From: an uncultured Lachnospiraceae bacterium
GTDB taxonomy: Bacteria > Bacillota > Clostridia > Lachnospirales > Lachnospiraceae
Length of the DNA stretch: 42,078 bases
Reading direction: 5' to 3'
NCBI GenBank assembly: GCA_910589105.1
Contig: CAJUST010000022.1
Coordinates: 1-42,078, forward strand
Made by a program: the position numbers and the translations under genes. How positions within the stretch are numbered: position 1 is the stretch's first letter; every line of letters begins with the position of its first letter. The notes below the pieces were generated by a model. The model was not told the DNA's origin and searched no databases. It saw only the letters and a list, made by a program, of their open reading frames with translations. This document shows, piece by piece, positions 18,501 through 27,213 of this stretch.

Positions 18501-20262
18501 GAAATATTTGGCGCAAGGGTATGTTTGGAAGGAACTGCTTCATTATATAAAAAGATATACGCCATATGTGGCGCTTTCTTTTATCTTTGCGGCGGCATCG
18601 GCTGTTTTGGCGCTTTATACGCCGATTTTGACGGGGAAAGCGGTAGATGGCATTGTTGGGGCGGGACAGGTAGATTTTGACGGGATTCTTCAAATCTTAG
18701 GGCAAATGCTTGTGGTCGTCTTGCTGACGGCGGCGGCGCAATGGCTGATGAATGTCTGCAATAATAGGATTACGTTTCAGGTAGTTAGGGATTTGAGGGA
18801 AGATGCGTTCGCTAAAATTGAAAATTTACCCTTGAATTATTTGGATTCCCATTCACATGGAGAACTAGTCAGCCGTGTGATCGCAGATGCGGATCAGGTG
18901 GCTGATGGGCTTTTAATGGGGTTTACGCAGTTATTTACGGGTGTGATTACGATTGTCGGGACGCTTTTGTTTATGTTAAATATTCAGTATAAAATTGCCT
19001 TTGTCGTTATTTGCATAACGCCGGTTTCTTTGTTTGTGGCAAGTTTTATTGCAAAACGGACATTTGCAATGTTTCATTTACAGTCTAAGACAAGGGGGGA
19101 ACAGACGGCGCTTGTGGAGGAAATGATTTCAAATCAGAAGATTGTGCAGGCGTTTGGGAAAGAGGAGGATACGCTTGCGAAGTTTGATGGAATCAATGAG
19201 AGACTGCGGGACTGTTCTCTGAAAGCGACGTTTTTTTCGTCTTTGACAAATCCGTGCACAAGGTTTGTCAACAGCCTTGTTTATACCGGAGTGGGCATTT
19301 TTGGCGCGCTGTCTGCTGTGTCGGGCGGGATCAGCGTTGGGCAGCTTGCAAGTTTTTTAAGTTATGCAAATCAGTATACAAAGCCGTTTAATGAAATATC
19401 GGGCGTCGTGACGGAATTGCAGAATGCAGTTGCCTGCGCGGGGCGTATTTTGGAATTAATTCGGGAAACGCCTCAGCTTCCGGAAGATGCGGATGCGGTA
19501 GAGCTCGTACATGCAAATGGGGCTGTTTCGTTGGAACATGTTGATTTTTCGTATACAAAAGAGCAAAAACTGATTGAAAATTTTAATTTGTCCGTAAATC
19601 AGGGGCAGAGAGCGGCTATTGTAGGGCCTACCGGTTGTGGAAAGACGACGCTGATTAATCTTTTGATGCGGTTTTATGATGTGGATTCGGGCTGTATCCG
19701 CGTCGATGGAGAGGATATCCGGCATTTGACAAGAAAGAGCCTGCGGGCTTCGTATGGCATGGTGCTTCAGGAAACTTGGTTAAGAGAGGGGACAATTCTT
19801 GAGAATATCCGTATGGGAAACCGTCTGGCCTCAAGGGAAGATGTAATTGAAGCGGCAAAATCTGCGCATGCCCATAGTTTTATCCGCCGTCTGCCAAATG
19901 GATATGACACAGTGGTTACAGAGGCGGGAGGAGGGCTGTCGCAAGGCCAGAAACAGCTCCTTTGCATTGCCCGCGTGATGCTTTCCCTGCCGCCTATGTT
20001 GATTTTGGATGAAGCGACTTCTTCGATTGACACAAGGACAGAACAAAAGATTCAAAATGCGTTTGCGAAGATGATGCAGGGAAGGACTTCGTTTATAGTG
20101 GCGCACCGTCTGTCTACTATAAAAGAGGCGGATATTATTCTTGTTATGAAAGATGGACAAATTTTAGAGCAGGGAAGCCATAAAAATCTACTTGCAAAAA
20201 ATGGATTTTATGCTACGCTTTATAATAGTCAGTTTATTTTGTCCGAAGACGGCAAAAAATGA
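18493..20262 (+). CDS. ABC exporter half-transporter, consensus ATP site subunit
   Basis: Second half of the exporter, 589 residues when started at GTG 18493, which has AAAGGAG at 18477-18483 and overlaps the partner's stop. The frame extends to 18424, but that start has no ribosome site and lies inside the partner. Six membrane segments are followed by an ATPase with Walker A GPTGCGKTT, Walker B MLILDEATSSID with the catalytic Glu, and a normal switch His (IVAHRLSTI). Its signature is altered to LSQGQ. This is the exact complement of the partner: its Walker motifs pair with the partner's intact signature to make the hydrolysing site. The substrate is unknown. Confidence 0.9.
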   Translation: MYKKYLAQGYVWKELLHYIKRYTPYVALSFIFAAASAVLALYTPILTGKAVDGIVGAGQVDFDGILQILGQMLVVVLLTAAAQWLMNVCNNRITFQVVRDLREDAFAKIENLPLNYLDSHSHGELVSRVIADADQVADGLLMGFTQLFTGVITIVGTLLFMLNIQYKIAFVVICITPVSLFVASFIAKRTFAMFHLQSKTRGEQTALVEEMISNQKIVQAFGKEEDTLAKFDGINERLRDCSLKATFFSSLTNPCTRFVNSLVYTGVGIFGALSAVSGGISVGQLASFLSYANQYTKPFNEISGVVTELQNAVACAGRILELIRETPQLPEDADAVELVHANGAVSLEHVDFSYTKEQKLIENFNLSVNQGQRAAIVGPTGCGKTTLINLLMRFYDVDSGCIRVDGEDIRHLTRKSLRASYGMVLQETWLREGTILENIRMGNRLASREDVIEAAKSAHAHSFIRRLPNGYDTVVTEAGGGLSQGQKQLLCIARVMLSLPPMLILDEATSSIDTRTEQKIQNAFAKMMQGRTSFIVAHRLSTIKEADIILVMKDGQILEQGSHKNLLAKNGFYATLYNSQFILSEDGKK

Positions 20263-20458
20263 TTTCTGGATCTTCCAGAATCCGTCATGTATGCCGCCAA
20301 TTATATTTGCAGATACTCTTTTATAAGGATAACAGTAACAAAAGAGCGGGAAGCGAATAGTATATAGGGTAGAATATGTATCATAAGTGTTTTATTAGTA
20401 GATAAGTACCGGAAAAATATTACCAAAATATTACACTTGTTACATATACAGAAAAATC

Positions 20459-20488
20459 TTGACAAAAGAAGAAACTGAAAACTATAAT
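20459..20488 (+). promoter_or_regulatory. Promoter for murA
   Basis: TTGACA at 20459-20464, an 18-base spacer and TATAAT at 20483-20488, about 100 bases before murA. The 327-base gap otherwise holds a 7-bp hairpin (20264-20280) after the ABC stop without a T tract, and AT-rich DNA in which I see nothing further. Confidence 0.75.
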
Positions 20489-20589
20489 TAGTGTTTGTAT
20501 TTAGTGATGCAATTTGCAAAGGAAGAAATCTTGTGGGACGCGCAGCGTTCTGTGGGTTTAATTTGATAAAGATAACGTAGAGGTGCGAT

Positions 20590-21882
20590 ATGGAACAATA
20601 TATTATTAAAGGTGGAAACCCACTTGTCGGTGAAGTGGAAATCGGCGGGGCAAAAAATGCCGCGCTTGCGATTCTGGCAACGGCGATTATGACTGATGAA
20701 ACCGTTACCATCGAAAATCTTCCAAACGTCAGGGATATCAATGTGATGCTGGAAGCCATTAAAGGGATTGGCGGAAAAGTGGATCGAATTGATAACCATA
20801 CGGTAAAAATAAATGGTTCCATGATCTCAGATTTGCGTGTAGATTATGAATATATTAAAAAAATCAGGGCTTCCTATTATCTGTTAGGGGCGCTGCTTGG
20901 CAAATATAAACGCGCAGAGGTTGCGCTTCCGGGCGGCTGTGACATTGGCAGCAGGCCGATTGATTTGCATTTGAAGGGGTTCCGCGCGCTTGGCGCAAAC
21001 GTCGATATTCATCATGGATTAATTTCCGCTACGGCTGAAAAGCTTCGGGGAACGCATATTTATCTGGATAAAGTTTCCGTTGGCGCGACGATTAATATTA
21101 TGATGGCGGCGGCGATGGCGGACGGCAAAACGACAATAGAAAATGCGGCAAAAGAACCCCATGTCGTAGATGTGGCGAACTGCCTAAACAGCATGGGCGC
21201 GAAGATCCGTGGGGCAGGAACAGATGTAATCCGTATTTCTGGCGTAGAAAAACTGCATCGGACGGAATATTCCATTATACCGGATCAGATAGAAGCGGGG
21301 ACATTTATGTTCGCGGCGGCTGCCACAAGAGGCGATGTGACGGTCAAGAACGTGATTCCGAAACATCTCGACTCAATTACGGCAAAATTATTGGAAATTG
21401 GCTGTGAGGTGGAGGAATTAGACGATGCAGTCCGCGTGGTGGCCTCAAAGCCTTTACACCATACACAGGTGACGACGCTTCCATATCCCGGTTTTCCGAC
21501 AGATATGCAGCCGCAAATGTCGGTTGTGCTTGGCATTGCCGAGGGAACAAGCACTGTTACGGAAAGTATATTTGAAAACCGTTTCAAATATGTCGATGAA
21601 TTGGCGCGTATGGGCGCTTCCATTAAAGTAGAGAGCAATATTGCGATCGTGACGGGCGTTGCGCAGTATATGAGCGCAAGAGTCAGCGCGCCGGATTTGC
21701 GGGCAGGCGCCGCGCTTGTCATTGCAGGGCTTGCCGCCGACGGGATTACGATTGTGGACGACATTTATTATATTGAGCGTGGATATGAAGATTTCCAAGA
21801 TAAGTTAAAACTGTTAGGCGCGCAAGTGGAAAAGGTGTCTACGGAAAAAGAAATCTTAAAATTTAAATTAAAAGTTTCATAA
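20590..21882 (+). CDS. murA: UDP-N-acetylglucosamine 1-carboxyvinyltransferase
   Basis: First committed enzyme of peptidoglycan synthesis, moving enolpyruvate from PEP to UDP-GlcNAc in the cytoplasm. The 430 residues are full length. The N terminus (IKGGNPLVGEVEIGGAKNAA) is typical, and the active-site loop PGGCDIGSRPIDLHLKGF carries the catalytic Cys at residue 117, the residue alkylated by fosfomycin in this family. Later motifs (FPTDMQPQ, FENRFKYVDELARMGA, DLRAGAALVIAG) are intact. It has its own promoter and terminator. Many Firmicutes carry two murA paralogues; which one this is cannot be told here. Confidence 0.97.
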   Translation: MEQYIIKGGNPLVGEVEIGGAKNAALAILATAIMTDETVTIENLPNVRDINVMLEAIKGIGGKVDRIDNHTVKINGSMISDLRVDYEYIKKIRASYYLLGALLGKYKRAEVALPGGCDIGSRPIDLHLKGFRALGANVDIHHGLISATAEKLRGTHIYLDKVSVGATINIMMAAAMADGKTTIENAAKEPHVVDVANCLNSMGAKIRGAGTDVIRISGVEKLHRTEYSIIPDQIEAGTFMFAAAATRGDVTVKNVIPKHLDSITAKLLEIGCEVEELDDAVRVVASKPLHHTQVTTLPYPGFPTDMQPQMSVVLGIAEGTSTVTESIFENRFKYVDELARMGASIKVESNIAIVTGVAQYMSARVSAPDLRAGAALVIAGLAADGITIVDDIYYIERGYEDFQDKLKLLGAQVEKVSTEKEILKFKLKVS

Positions 21883-21903
21883 TGAACTGGCAGGAAACAG
21901 GAC

Positions 21904-21940
21904 AGCCGTCTGGATTTAATCAATCCGGGCGGTTATTTTT
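21904..21940 (+). terminator. Rho-independent terminator after murA
   Basis: A 13-bp stem, AGCCGTCTGGATT (21904-21916) with AATCCGGGCGGTT (21922-21934), including three G-U pairs, has a 5-base loop and is followed by ATTTTTG. Confidence 0.85.
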
Positions 21941-22042
21941 GTCGTTTTTCTGGTAAGTTTATACAAAAATTATTGAAAAGAATATTTTTTTTGTATAATT
22001 TGGATAACTATCATAAAGGAAAGCATGAATAAGGAGGGCAAA

Positions 22043-23359
22043 ATGAAGAAACAAGATTTGTTATGCAGATCCGTAGCAGGTAAAATTTTTACGTTTTTGG
22101 CAGACGATACACAGGAGAACAATCCTTTAATTTTGTATTATACGTTTACGGTTCTAGGAGGAGAGAGCGGGTTTGTTTATTCTTGCCTGACAGAACTGGA
22201 AGACGGAAGAATTGGCATGTTGTGGGAGCCAAACCATTCTACCATGTATTTTGATGTATTTGGCATTTATGATTTTCTTCCAGAAAGCCAGAGCTTACAG
22301 AAGCTTCCATTTATTTGGAATTAGAGAAAGGGGAAGAATATAAAAGGATTTACGGGGAAGGAACTCCGAATATCACTTTAACTCCGGAGGGAAATGTGGC
22401 GGAAGCAGTTACTGGAAAAGAAGTACAGACATATATTCTTCGTGACCATATTGCAGAAAATAATAAAAATCTTAACAGTTTTTCTGAGACGGTGAATAAA
22501 AATATAACGCTGGAATCGGCGGAGTTTACCTTAACATCTGAAGATGAAGCAAATCAATGGGCGGTTTACAATGAATCGGCAAAAAAGTATTTGACAAATC
22601 AATCCGATGTAAATACATTTTTTCTGACGCGAAATTAAATAATATGACGTTCACGCCAAAGACCGTGAATGGTGAGACTGTGTTTGAGATTTCTAAAGAC
22701 ACAAGTCGTTATATTATCTTTTTCTATACGCAAATGAATTTTAATTCAATTGGCAATAATAATACGAGCGATACATGGAATTTGAATTTTACGCTTCTGG
22801 AGAAAAAAGATAGCGTGGAGGAAAACGATTTAGTTCCGGATATCAAAAGGTTTCAAAGATACAGGACGGACATTCTTACCTTATTGTATCTGTCTGGGAG
22901 AATAATGTATTCGCGCTTTATCCGATAAATGGAAAGAATGGCCAGATAAAGCTTTTTGGCGCATCGGATCAGGCGGAAACGTTAGAGCGGAAGAAAGTGT
23001 CTATACGCGCGGCTGGCGCAGGGAAAACGAAAACAGTTATTGATGGCGTAACGTATCATATAAGTGCCAAAGATTCTGTGGTTGTATTAAATCCGGGTGA
23101 TACATATGATATTCTAAGTCTTTCTGCCAGTGTTCCAAATCCAGAGAATTCTACGGTTACGGCGGAGTCTTTTCTTGATGTGGAAGAAGGATTGTTTGAC
23201 CATAAAGGAGCAGAGAACAGCGTTGCGTTTTCTACAGACAGTTTCTCTGGATCGAAAAATACAGCGATAAATTTTGAAGGGGCAGAATTTACATTTACCG
23301 GTTCCGGCGAGACATGGGCAATTAAACATGGAGAGTGTTTACGGCAGGCGGTTTTTTAA
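22043..23359 (+). pseudogene. Relic of a sialidase-like surface protein
   Basis: Four consecutive reading-frame pieces form one broken gene. ATG 22043 has AAGGAGGG upstream. The first piece contains GFVYSCLTELEDGRIGMLWE, resembling the C-terminal end of GH33-type exo-sialidases; the catalytic propeller before it is missing. Continuous sense then passes from frame 2 to 1 near 22310, 1 to 3 at a T6 run near 22618, and 3 to 2 near 22840, each equal to a one-base loss. Joined text reads naturally across each point (NTF|FSDAKLNN, LVPD|YQKVSKIQDG). Two related accessory modules can be seen (ITLESAEFTLTSEDEANQWA and INFEGAEFTFTGSGETWA). All shifts lie at homopolymer or AT-rich spots, so base-calling error is an alternative, but the missing N-terminal domain argues for real decay. 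Confidence 0.7.
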
Positions 23360-23365
23360 AAATAC

Positions 23366-23394
23366 TTGACAAATGTAGAAAAAGGGCGTAATCT
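23366..23394 (+). promoter_or_regulatory. Promoter of the metK riboswitch leader
   Basis: TTGACA at 23366-23371, a 17-base spacer and TAATCT at 23389-23394. A perfect 8-bp inverted repeat (ATTGTAAA, ACAG, TTTACAAT, 23399-23418) sits at the expected transcription start, so it could be an operator or a 5' hairpin protecting the leader. Confidence 0.7.
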
Positions 23395-23432
23395 GTACAT
23401 TGTAAAACAGTTTACAATTCAATAATGGCTTT

Positions 23433-23531
23433 CTCTTATTCAGAGTGATGGAGATACATAGGATCTGTGAAGTCACGGCAACCCCTAAACAGGAAGGTGC
23501 CAACCTGAGCGAAAAATTCGAACAATAAGAG
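23433..23531 (+). promoter_or_regulatory. SAM-I (S-box) riboswitch
   Basis: Aptamer with the P1 stem CTCTTATT (23433-23440) and AATAAGAG (23524-23531). It contains the conserved S-box core: AGAGTGATGGAG, then GTGAAGTCACGGCAACC and AGGAAGGTGCCAACCTGAGC. It precedes a terminator and metK. By known S-box logic, SAM binding favours termination and lowers MetK synthesis when SAM is plentiful. Confidence 0.95.
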
Positions 23532-23557
23532 GATTTGATTTCAAATATACAGAAACT

Positions 23558-23585
23558 ATCCGCTTATTCGTAAGCGGATTTTTTT
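23558..23585 (+). terminator. Riboswitch expression-platform terminator
   Basis: Perfect 9-bp stem ATCCGCTTA (23558-23566) with TAAGCGGAT (23571-23579), a TTCG tetraloop and a T run at 23580-23585, 27 bases after the S-box P1 stem. It is the probable SAM-controlled terminator. Confidence 0.9.
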
Positions 23586-23658
23586 GTCCATAGGCTATGA
23601 CAGAAAGCTGTGATTTGGGTTAGAAATTTGTGCAATTATCTTGAGAGGAGAACAAACA

Positions 23659-24846
23659 ATGGAAAAAAGATTATTTACATCTGAATCTGTGACAGAAGGG
23701 CATCCAGATAAAATCTGCGATGCAGTTTCAGACGCAATTTTAGACGCCTGCATGGCGCAGGACCCGATGAGCCGTGTGGCTTGTGAGACGGCAGCCTGCA
23801 CCGGATTTGTGCTTGTGACGGGAGAAATTACGACAAAAGCAAACCTCGACATTCCGGCAATCGTCCGTAAAACGGTAAACGAAATCGGATATGACAGTTC
23901 AGAAAAAGGGTTTGACGGCAATACCTGCGCAGTTTTCACGGCTCTTGACAAACAGTCGCCAGACATTGCCATGGGTGTGGATAAAGCCTTAGAAGCAAAA
24001 GAAAATAAAATGACCGATGCCGAAATCGAAGCAATCGGCGCAGGAGATCAAGGCATGATGTTCGGCTATGCAGTCAATGAATCCGAAGAATATATGCCGT
24101 ATCCAATCGCGCTTGCGCACAAACTGGCATTACAGCTTACAAAGGCGCGCAAAGACGGTTCGATTCCATATTTACGGCCGGACGGAAAATCACAAGTTTC
24201 CGTCGAATATGATGAAAACGGCAAACCGTCCCGTTTAGAAGCGGTCGTAATTTCCACACAGCATGACGGGAAAGTGTCACAAGAGCAGATACATACGGAC
24301 ATTAAAAAATATGTATTAGATCCGATTCTTCCGGCAGAAATGGTAGATGCGCAGACGAAAGTGTTTATCAATCCTACGGGACGTTTCGTGATCGGCGGTC
24401 CACAGGGAGATGCAGGGCTGACCGGAAGAAAAATTATCGTGGATACCTATGGAGGCTACGCGCGTCACGGCGGCGGCGCATTTTCCGGCAAAGACTGCAC
24501 AAAAGTAGACCGTTCCGCGGCATACGCGGCGCGTTATGCGGCGAAAAATATTGTGGCGGCCGGACTTGCCGATAAATGTGAGATCCAGCTTGCCTATGCC
24601 ATAGGAGTTGCCCAGCCAACATCAGTTATGGTCGATACCTTTGGGACAGGGAAACTGCCGGAAGAAAAACTAGTTGAGATTGTGCGTGAGAATTTTGACC
24701 TGCGTCCGGCGGGAATTATCAAAATGTTGGATTTAAGGCGCCCAATTTATAGAGAGACAGCCGCATATGGGCATTTCGGGCGGAATGATTTAAACCTTCC
24801 GTGGGAAGCGTTAGACAAAGTGGAAGATTTAAAAAAGTATCTCTAA
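23659..24846 (+). CDS. metK: S-adenosylmethionine synthetase
   Basis: Makes SAM from methionine and ATP in the cytoplasm. 395 residues, the normal length. Hallmarks are FTSESVTEGHPDKICDAVSD at the N terminus, GAGDQGMMFGYA, the glycine-rich loop GGGAFSGKDCTKVDRSAAY, and DLRRPIYRETAAYGHFGR at the C terminus. The frame extends to TTG 23641, but ATG 23659 follows GAGAGGAG and gives the standard N terminus. Expression is controlled by the S-box leader upstream, linking it to SAM level. Confidence 0.98.
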   Translation: MEKRLFTSESVTEGHPDKICDAVSDAILDACMAQDPMSRVACETAACTGFVLVTGEITTKANLDIPAIVRKTVNEIGYDSSEKGFDGNTCAVFTALDKQSPDIAMGVDKALEAKENKMTDAEIEAIGAGDQGMMFGYAVNESEEYMPYPIALAHKLALQLTKARKDGSIPYLRPDGKSQVSVEYDENGKPSRLEAVVISTQHDGKVSQEQIHTDIKKYVLDPILPAEMVDAQTKVFINPTGRFVIGGPQGDAGLTGRKIIVDTYGGYARHGGGAFSGKDCTKVDRSAAYAARYAAKNIVAAGLADKCEIQLAYAIGVAQPTSVMVDTFGTGKLPEEKLVEIVRENFDLRPAGIIKMLDLRRPIYRETAAYGHFGRNDLNLPWEALDKVEDLKKYL

Positions 24847-24915
24847 ATCTTTTATAAAAAATTTAGAAAAGATTTCAGATTTTTCATAGGATTTCTCGGA
24901 TTTCATGGTATAATG

Positions 24916-24961
24916 AGCCGTAGGGACTTAAGCAGAGCAGACAAGTCCCTACGGCTTTTTT
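24916..24961 (+). terminator. Terminator between metK and the sensor kinase
   Basis: Perfect 14-bp stem AGCCGTAGGGACTT (24916-24929) with AAGTCCCTACGGCT (24943-24956), a 13-base loop and T6. It lies 70 bases after metK and 16 bases before the kinase start. An extended -10 (TGGTATAAT, 24906-24914) touches its left foot. Confidence 0.9.
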
Positions 24962-24976
24962 GAAAGGATTTTATAT

Positions 24977-26464
24977 ATGAAGTTAAAGACTAGGCTTACG
25001 GTTTCATTTTGCATTATTCTATTTGTGCCAATCCTATTAGCTGTCGTTGTCGTAATGGGGTTTCAGAAATACCAGTTTAAAACAATCGAAACAACGTATG
25101 GGTTAGAGGCGGGCAATTATAGAGATTTGATGAACCCTTTACAGTTATTAAACCGTTATACCAAAGGAAATTATGAAATTCTAATGCAAAAGGTTTCGGA
25201 AAATCCGGATCATTTCTTAGACCCGGATTTTTTAAACCGCATGAATGAAGAATTACAGCATAAATATTCCTATCTATTAGTCCGGAAAGAAGAAGACATT
25301 ATATACGCAGGGCAAAAGACCGATTTACAGGAAGAAGACTTACCCGGTTATGGCGCAGATGAGCCGGACCCTGTGTCCGGCACTTATGTTGACGGCGATG
25401 AGAGAATGTTGATTAAACAAATTGACTTTCTTTTTTCGGACGGCGACAGGGGAAGCGCTTTTATCGTGACGGTTTCCAATGAAATATTGCCGGAAGTGCA
25501 GAGTCTTCTTTTAGACATCTGCATATCCGTTATGATTATCTTGTTTTTAACGGCGGCAATGTTGATTATCTGGATTTATCAGGGCATAATCCGTCCCATC
25601 AAAAAATTAGAAGCGGCAACTTTAAAGATCCAGCAGGGCAATCTGGACTTTACCATAGAGCGGGAAGGAAATGACGAAATCAGCGAATTATGCGGCAGTT
25701 TTGAAGAAATGCGGAAACGGTTAAAAGAATCTTCCGAACATCAGGTAACGAGCGAACGGGAAAGCAGAGAACTTATCAGCAATATTGCCCATGACTTAAA
25801 AACTCCGATTACGGCGGTCAAAGGCTACTCTGAAGGGCTTTTAGACGGTGTTGCGGATACGCCCGAAAAACGGGAAAAATATCTGCGCACAATTAATAAT
25901 AAAGCAAACGAGATGGACGCCCTTTTAAATGAGCTTACACTCTATTCGAAAATAGACACAGACCGAATCCCCTATAATTTCAATAAACTAAATGTAGCGG
26001 CATATTTTAACGATTGTATCGAAGAAATTGGAATGGATTTAGAGACAAAACATATTGGTCTTGCGTATTTCAATTATGTGGACAATGAAGTGATGATTAT
26101 AGCCGATCCCGAACAGCTTAAACGCGTCATCAATAATATTATTGGCAATTCCGTCAAGTATCTTGGCAGCAAACAGGGTCTGATTAATATCAGGATTAAA
26201 GACGTCGGCGATTTTATCCAAGTCGAAATCGAAGACAACGGCAAAGGGATTGCGGCAAAAGATCTGCCCTATGTCTTTGAGCGTTTTTATAGAGCGGATG
26301 CGTCACGCAATTCTGCGACTGGAGGAAGCGGCATCGGGCTGTCCATCGTCAAGAAAATCATAGAAGACCATGGCGGCAAAATCTGGGCGACCAGCAAAGA
26401 GTCTGTCGGCACAGTAATGTATTTTGTGATTCGAAAATATCAGGAGGTAATACAAGATGAGTAA
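24977..26464 (+). CDS. HAMP-type sensor histidine kinase
   Basis: Two-component sensor of 495 residues in the membrane. TM1 is about residues 9-29, an extracytoplasmic domain runs about 30-175, TM2 is about 178-202, and a HAMP domain follows (RPIKKLEAATLKIQQGNLDF). The dimerisation motif SNIAHDLKTPITAVKGYSEG has the phosphoacceptor His at residue 272. The ATP domain has NNIIGNSVKYL (N box), EDNGKGI (G1), FERFYRAD (F) and GGSGIGLSIVKKI (G2). The ribosome site is GAAAGG. The stop overlaps the response regulator start by 8 bases. The signal is unknown; no target operon with a recognisable role is adjacent. Confidence 0.93.
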   Translation: MKLKTRLTVSFCIILFVPILLAVVVVMGFQKYQFKTIETTYGLEAGNYRDLMNPLQLLNRYTKGNYEILMQKVSENPDHFLDPDFLNRMNEELQHKYSYLLVRKEEDIIYAGQKTDLQEEDLPGYGADEPDPVSGTYVDGDERMLIKQIDFLFSDGDRGSAFIVTVSNEILPEVQSLLLDICISVMIILFLTAAMLIIWIYQGIIRPIKKLEAATLKIQQGNLDFTIEREGNDEISELCGSFEEMRKRLKESSEHQVTSERESRELISNIAHDLKTPITAVKGYSEGLLDGVADTPEKREKYLRTINNKANEMDALLNELTLYSKIDTDRIPYNFNKLNVAAYFNDCIEEIGMDLETKHIGLAYFNYVDNEVMIIADPEQLKRVINNIIGNSVKYLGSKQGLINIRIKDVGDFIQVEIEDNGKGIAAKDLPYVFERFYRADASRNSATGGSGIGLSIVKKIIEDHGGKIWATSKESVGTVMYFVIRKYQEVIQDE

Positions 26465-27146
26465 AGTGTTAATTGTAGAAGATGAAGTGGCGATAGCGGA
26501 TTTAGAGAAGGACTATCTGGAATTAAGCGGATTTGAAGTGGAGATAGAAACCTCGGGTGAGATTGGGCTTTCCCGCGCGCTTTCAGAGGAGTTTGACATG
26601 TTTCTCTTAGACTTAATGCTGCCGGGCGTAGACGGATTTGAAATCTGTAAAAAAATCAGGGAAGTGAAAAACACGCCGATTTTAATGGTTTCCGCCAAAA
26701 AAGACGATATTGACAAAATCAGGGGGCTTGGACTTGGCGCAGATGACTATATTACCAAACCATTTTCCCCAAGTGAGCTTGTCGCAAGGGTCAAAGCGCA
26801 TTTGGCGCGTTATGAACGGCTCATTGGCAGTAACCAGCCAGAAAATGACTTAATCGAAATACGCGGCATAAAAATTGACAAAACGGCGCGCCGTGTCTGG
26901 GTCAATGACGAAGAAAAACAGTTTACGACAAAAGAATTTGATTTGCTTACATTTTTAGCGGAAAACCCAAACCGTGTATTTACGAAAGAGGAGCTGTTTC
27001 GGGAAATCTGGGATATGGAGTCGATTGGCGATATTGCCACAGTGACAGTCCATATTAAAAAAATCCGTGAGAAAATTGAGATAAATACGGCAAAGCCGCA
27101 GTATATCGAAACAATTTGGGGCGTGGGGTATCGGTTTAAAGTGTGA
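26457..27146 (+). CDS. OmpR-family response regulator
   Basis: DNA-binding partner of the preceding kinase, 229 residues. The receiver domain has the acidic pair E8-D9, the phosphorylation site D52 (LLDLMLPG), and conserved Ser and Lys (MVSAKK, ITKPF). A winged-helix effector domain occupies about 130-229 (TTKEFDLLTFLAENPNRVFTKEEL, then VTVHIKKIREKIE and TIWGVGYRF). AGGAGGT at 26442-26448 gives the ribosome site inside the kinase gene. Targets are unknown. Confidence 0.95.
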   Translation: MSKVLIVEDEVAIADLEKDYLELSGFEVEIETSGEIGLSRALSEEFDMFLLDLMLPGVDGFEICKKIREVKNTPILMVSAKKDDIDKIRGLGLGADDYITKPFSPSELVARVKAHLARYERLIGSNQPENDLIEIRGIKIDKTARRVWVNDEEKQFTTKEFDLLTFLAENPNRVFTKEELFREIWDMESIGDIATVTVHIKKIREKIEINTAKPQYIETIWGVGYRFKV

Positions 27147-27162
27147 TGATATTGATGCAGAT

Positions 27163-27190
27163 AGGGCAAGGATTTTATGCTCCTTGCCCT
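27163..27190. terminator. Hairpin between convergent genes
   Basis: Perfect 10-bp stem AGGGCAAGGA (27163-27172) with TCCTTGCCCT (27181-27190) and an 8-base loop, between the convergent response regulator and Bce-type permease genes. The T tract after it is poor (GAATTTCGTTT), so termination strength is uncertain. Confidence 0.6.
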
Positions 27191-27213
27191 GAATTTCGTT
27201 TATAACTGGTAAA

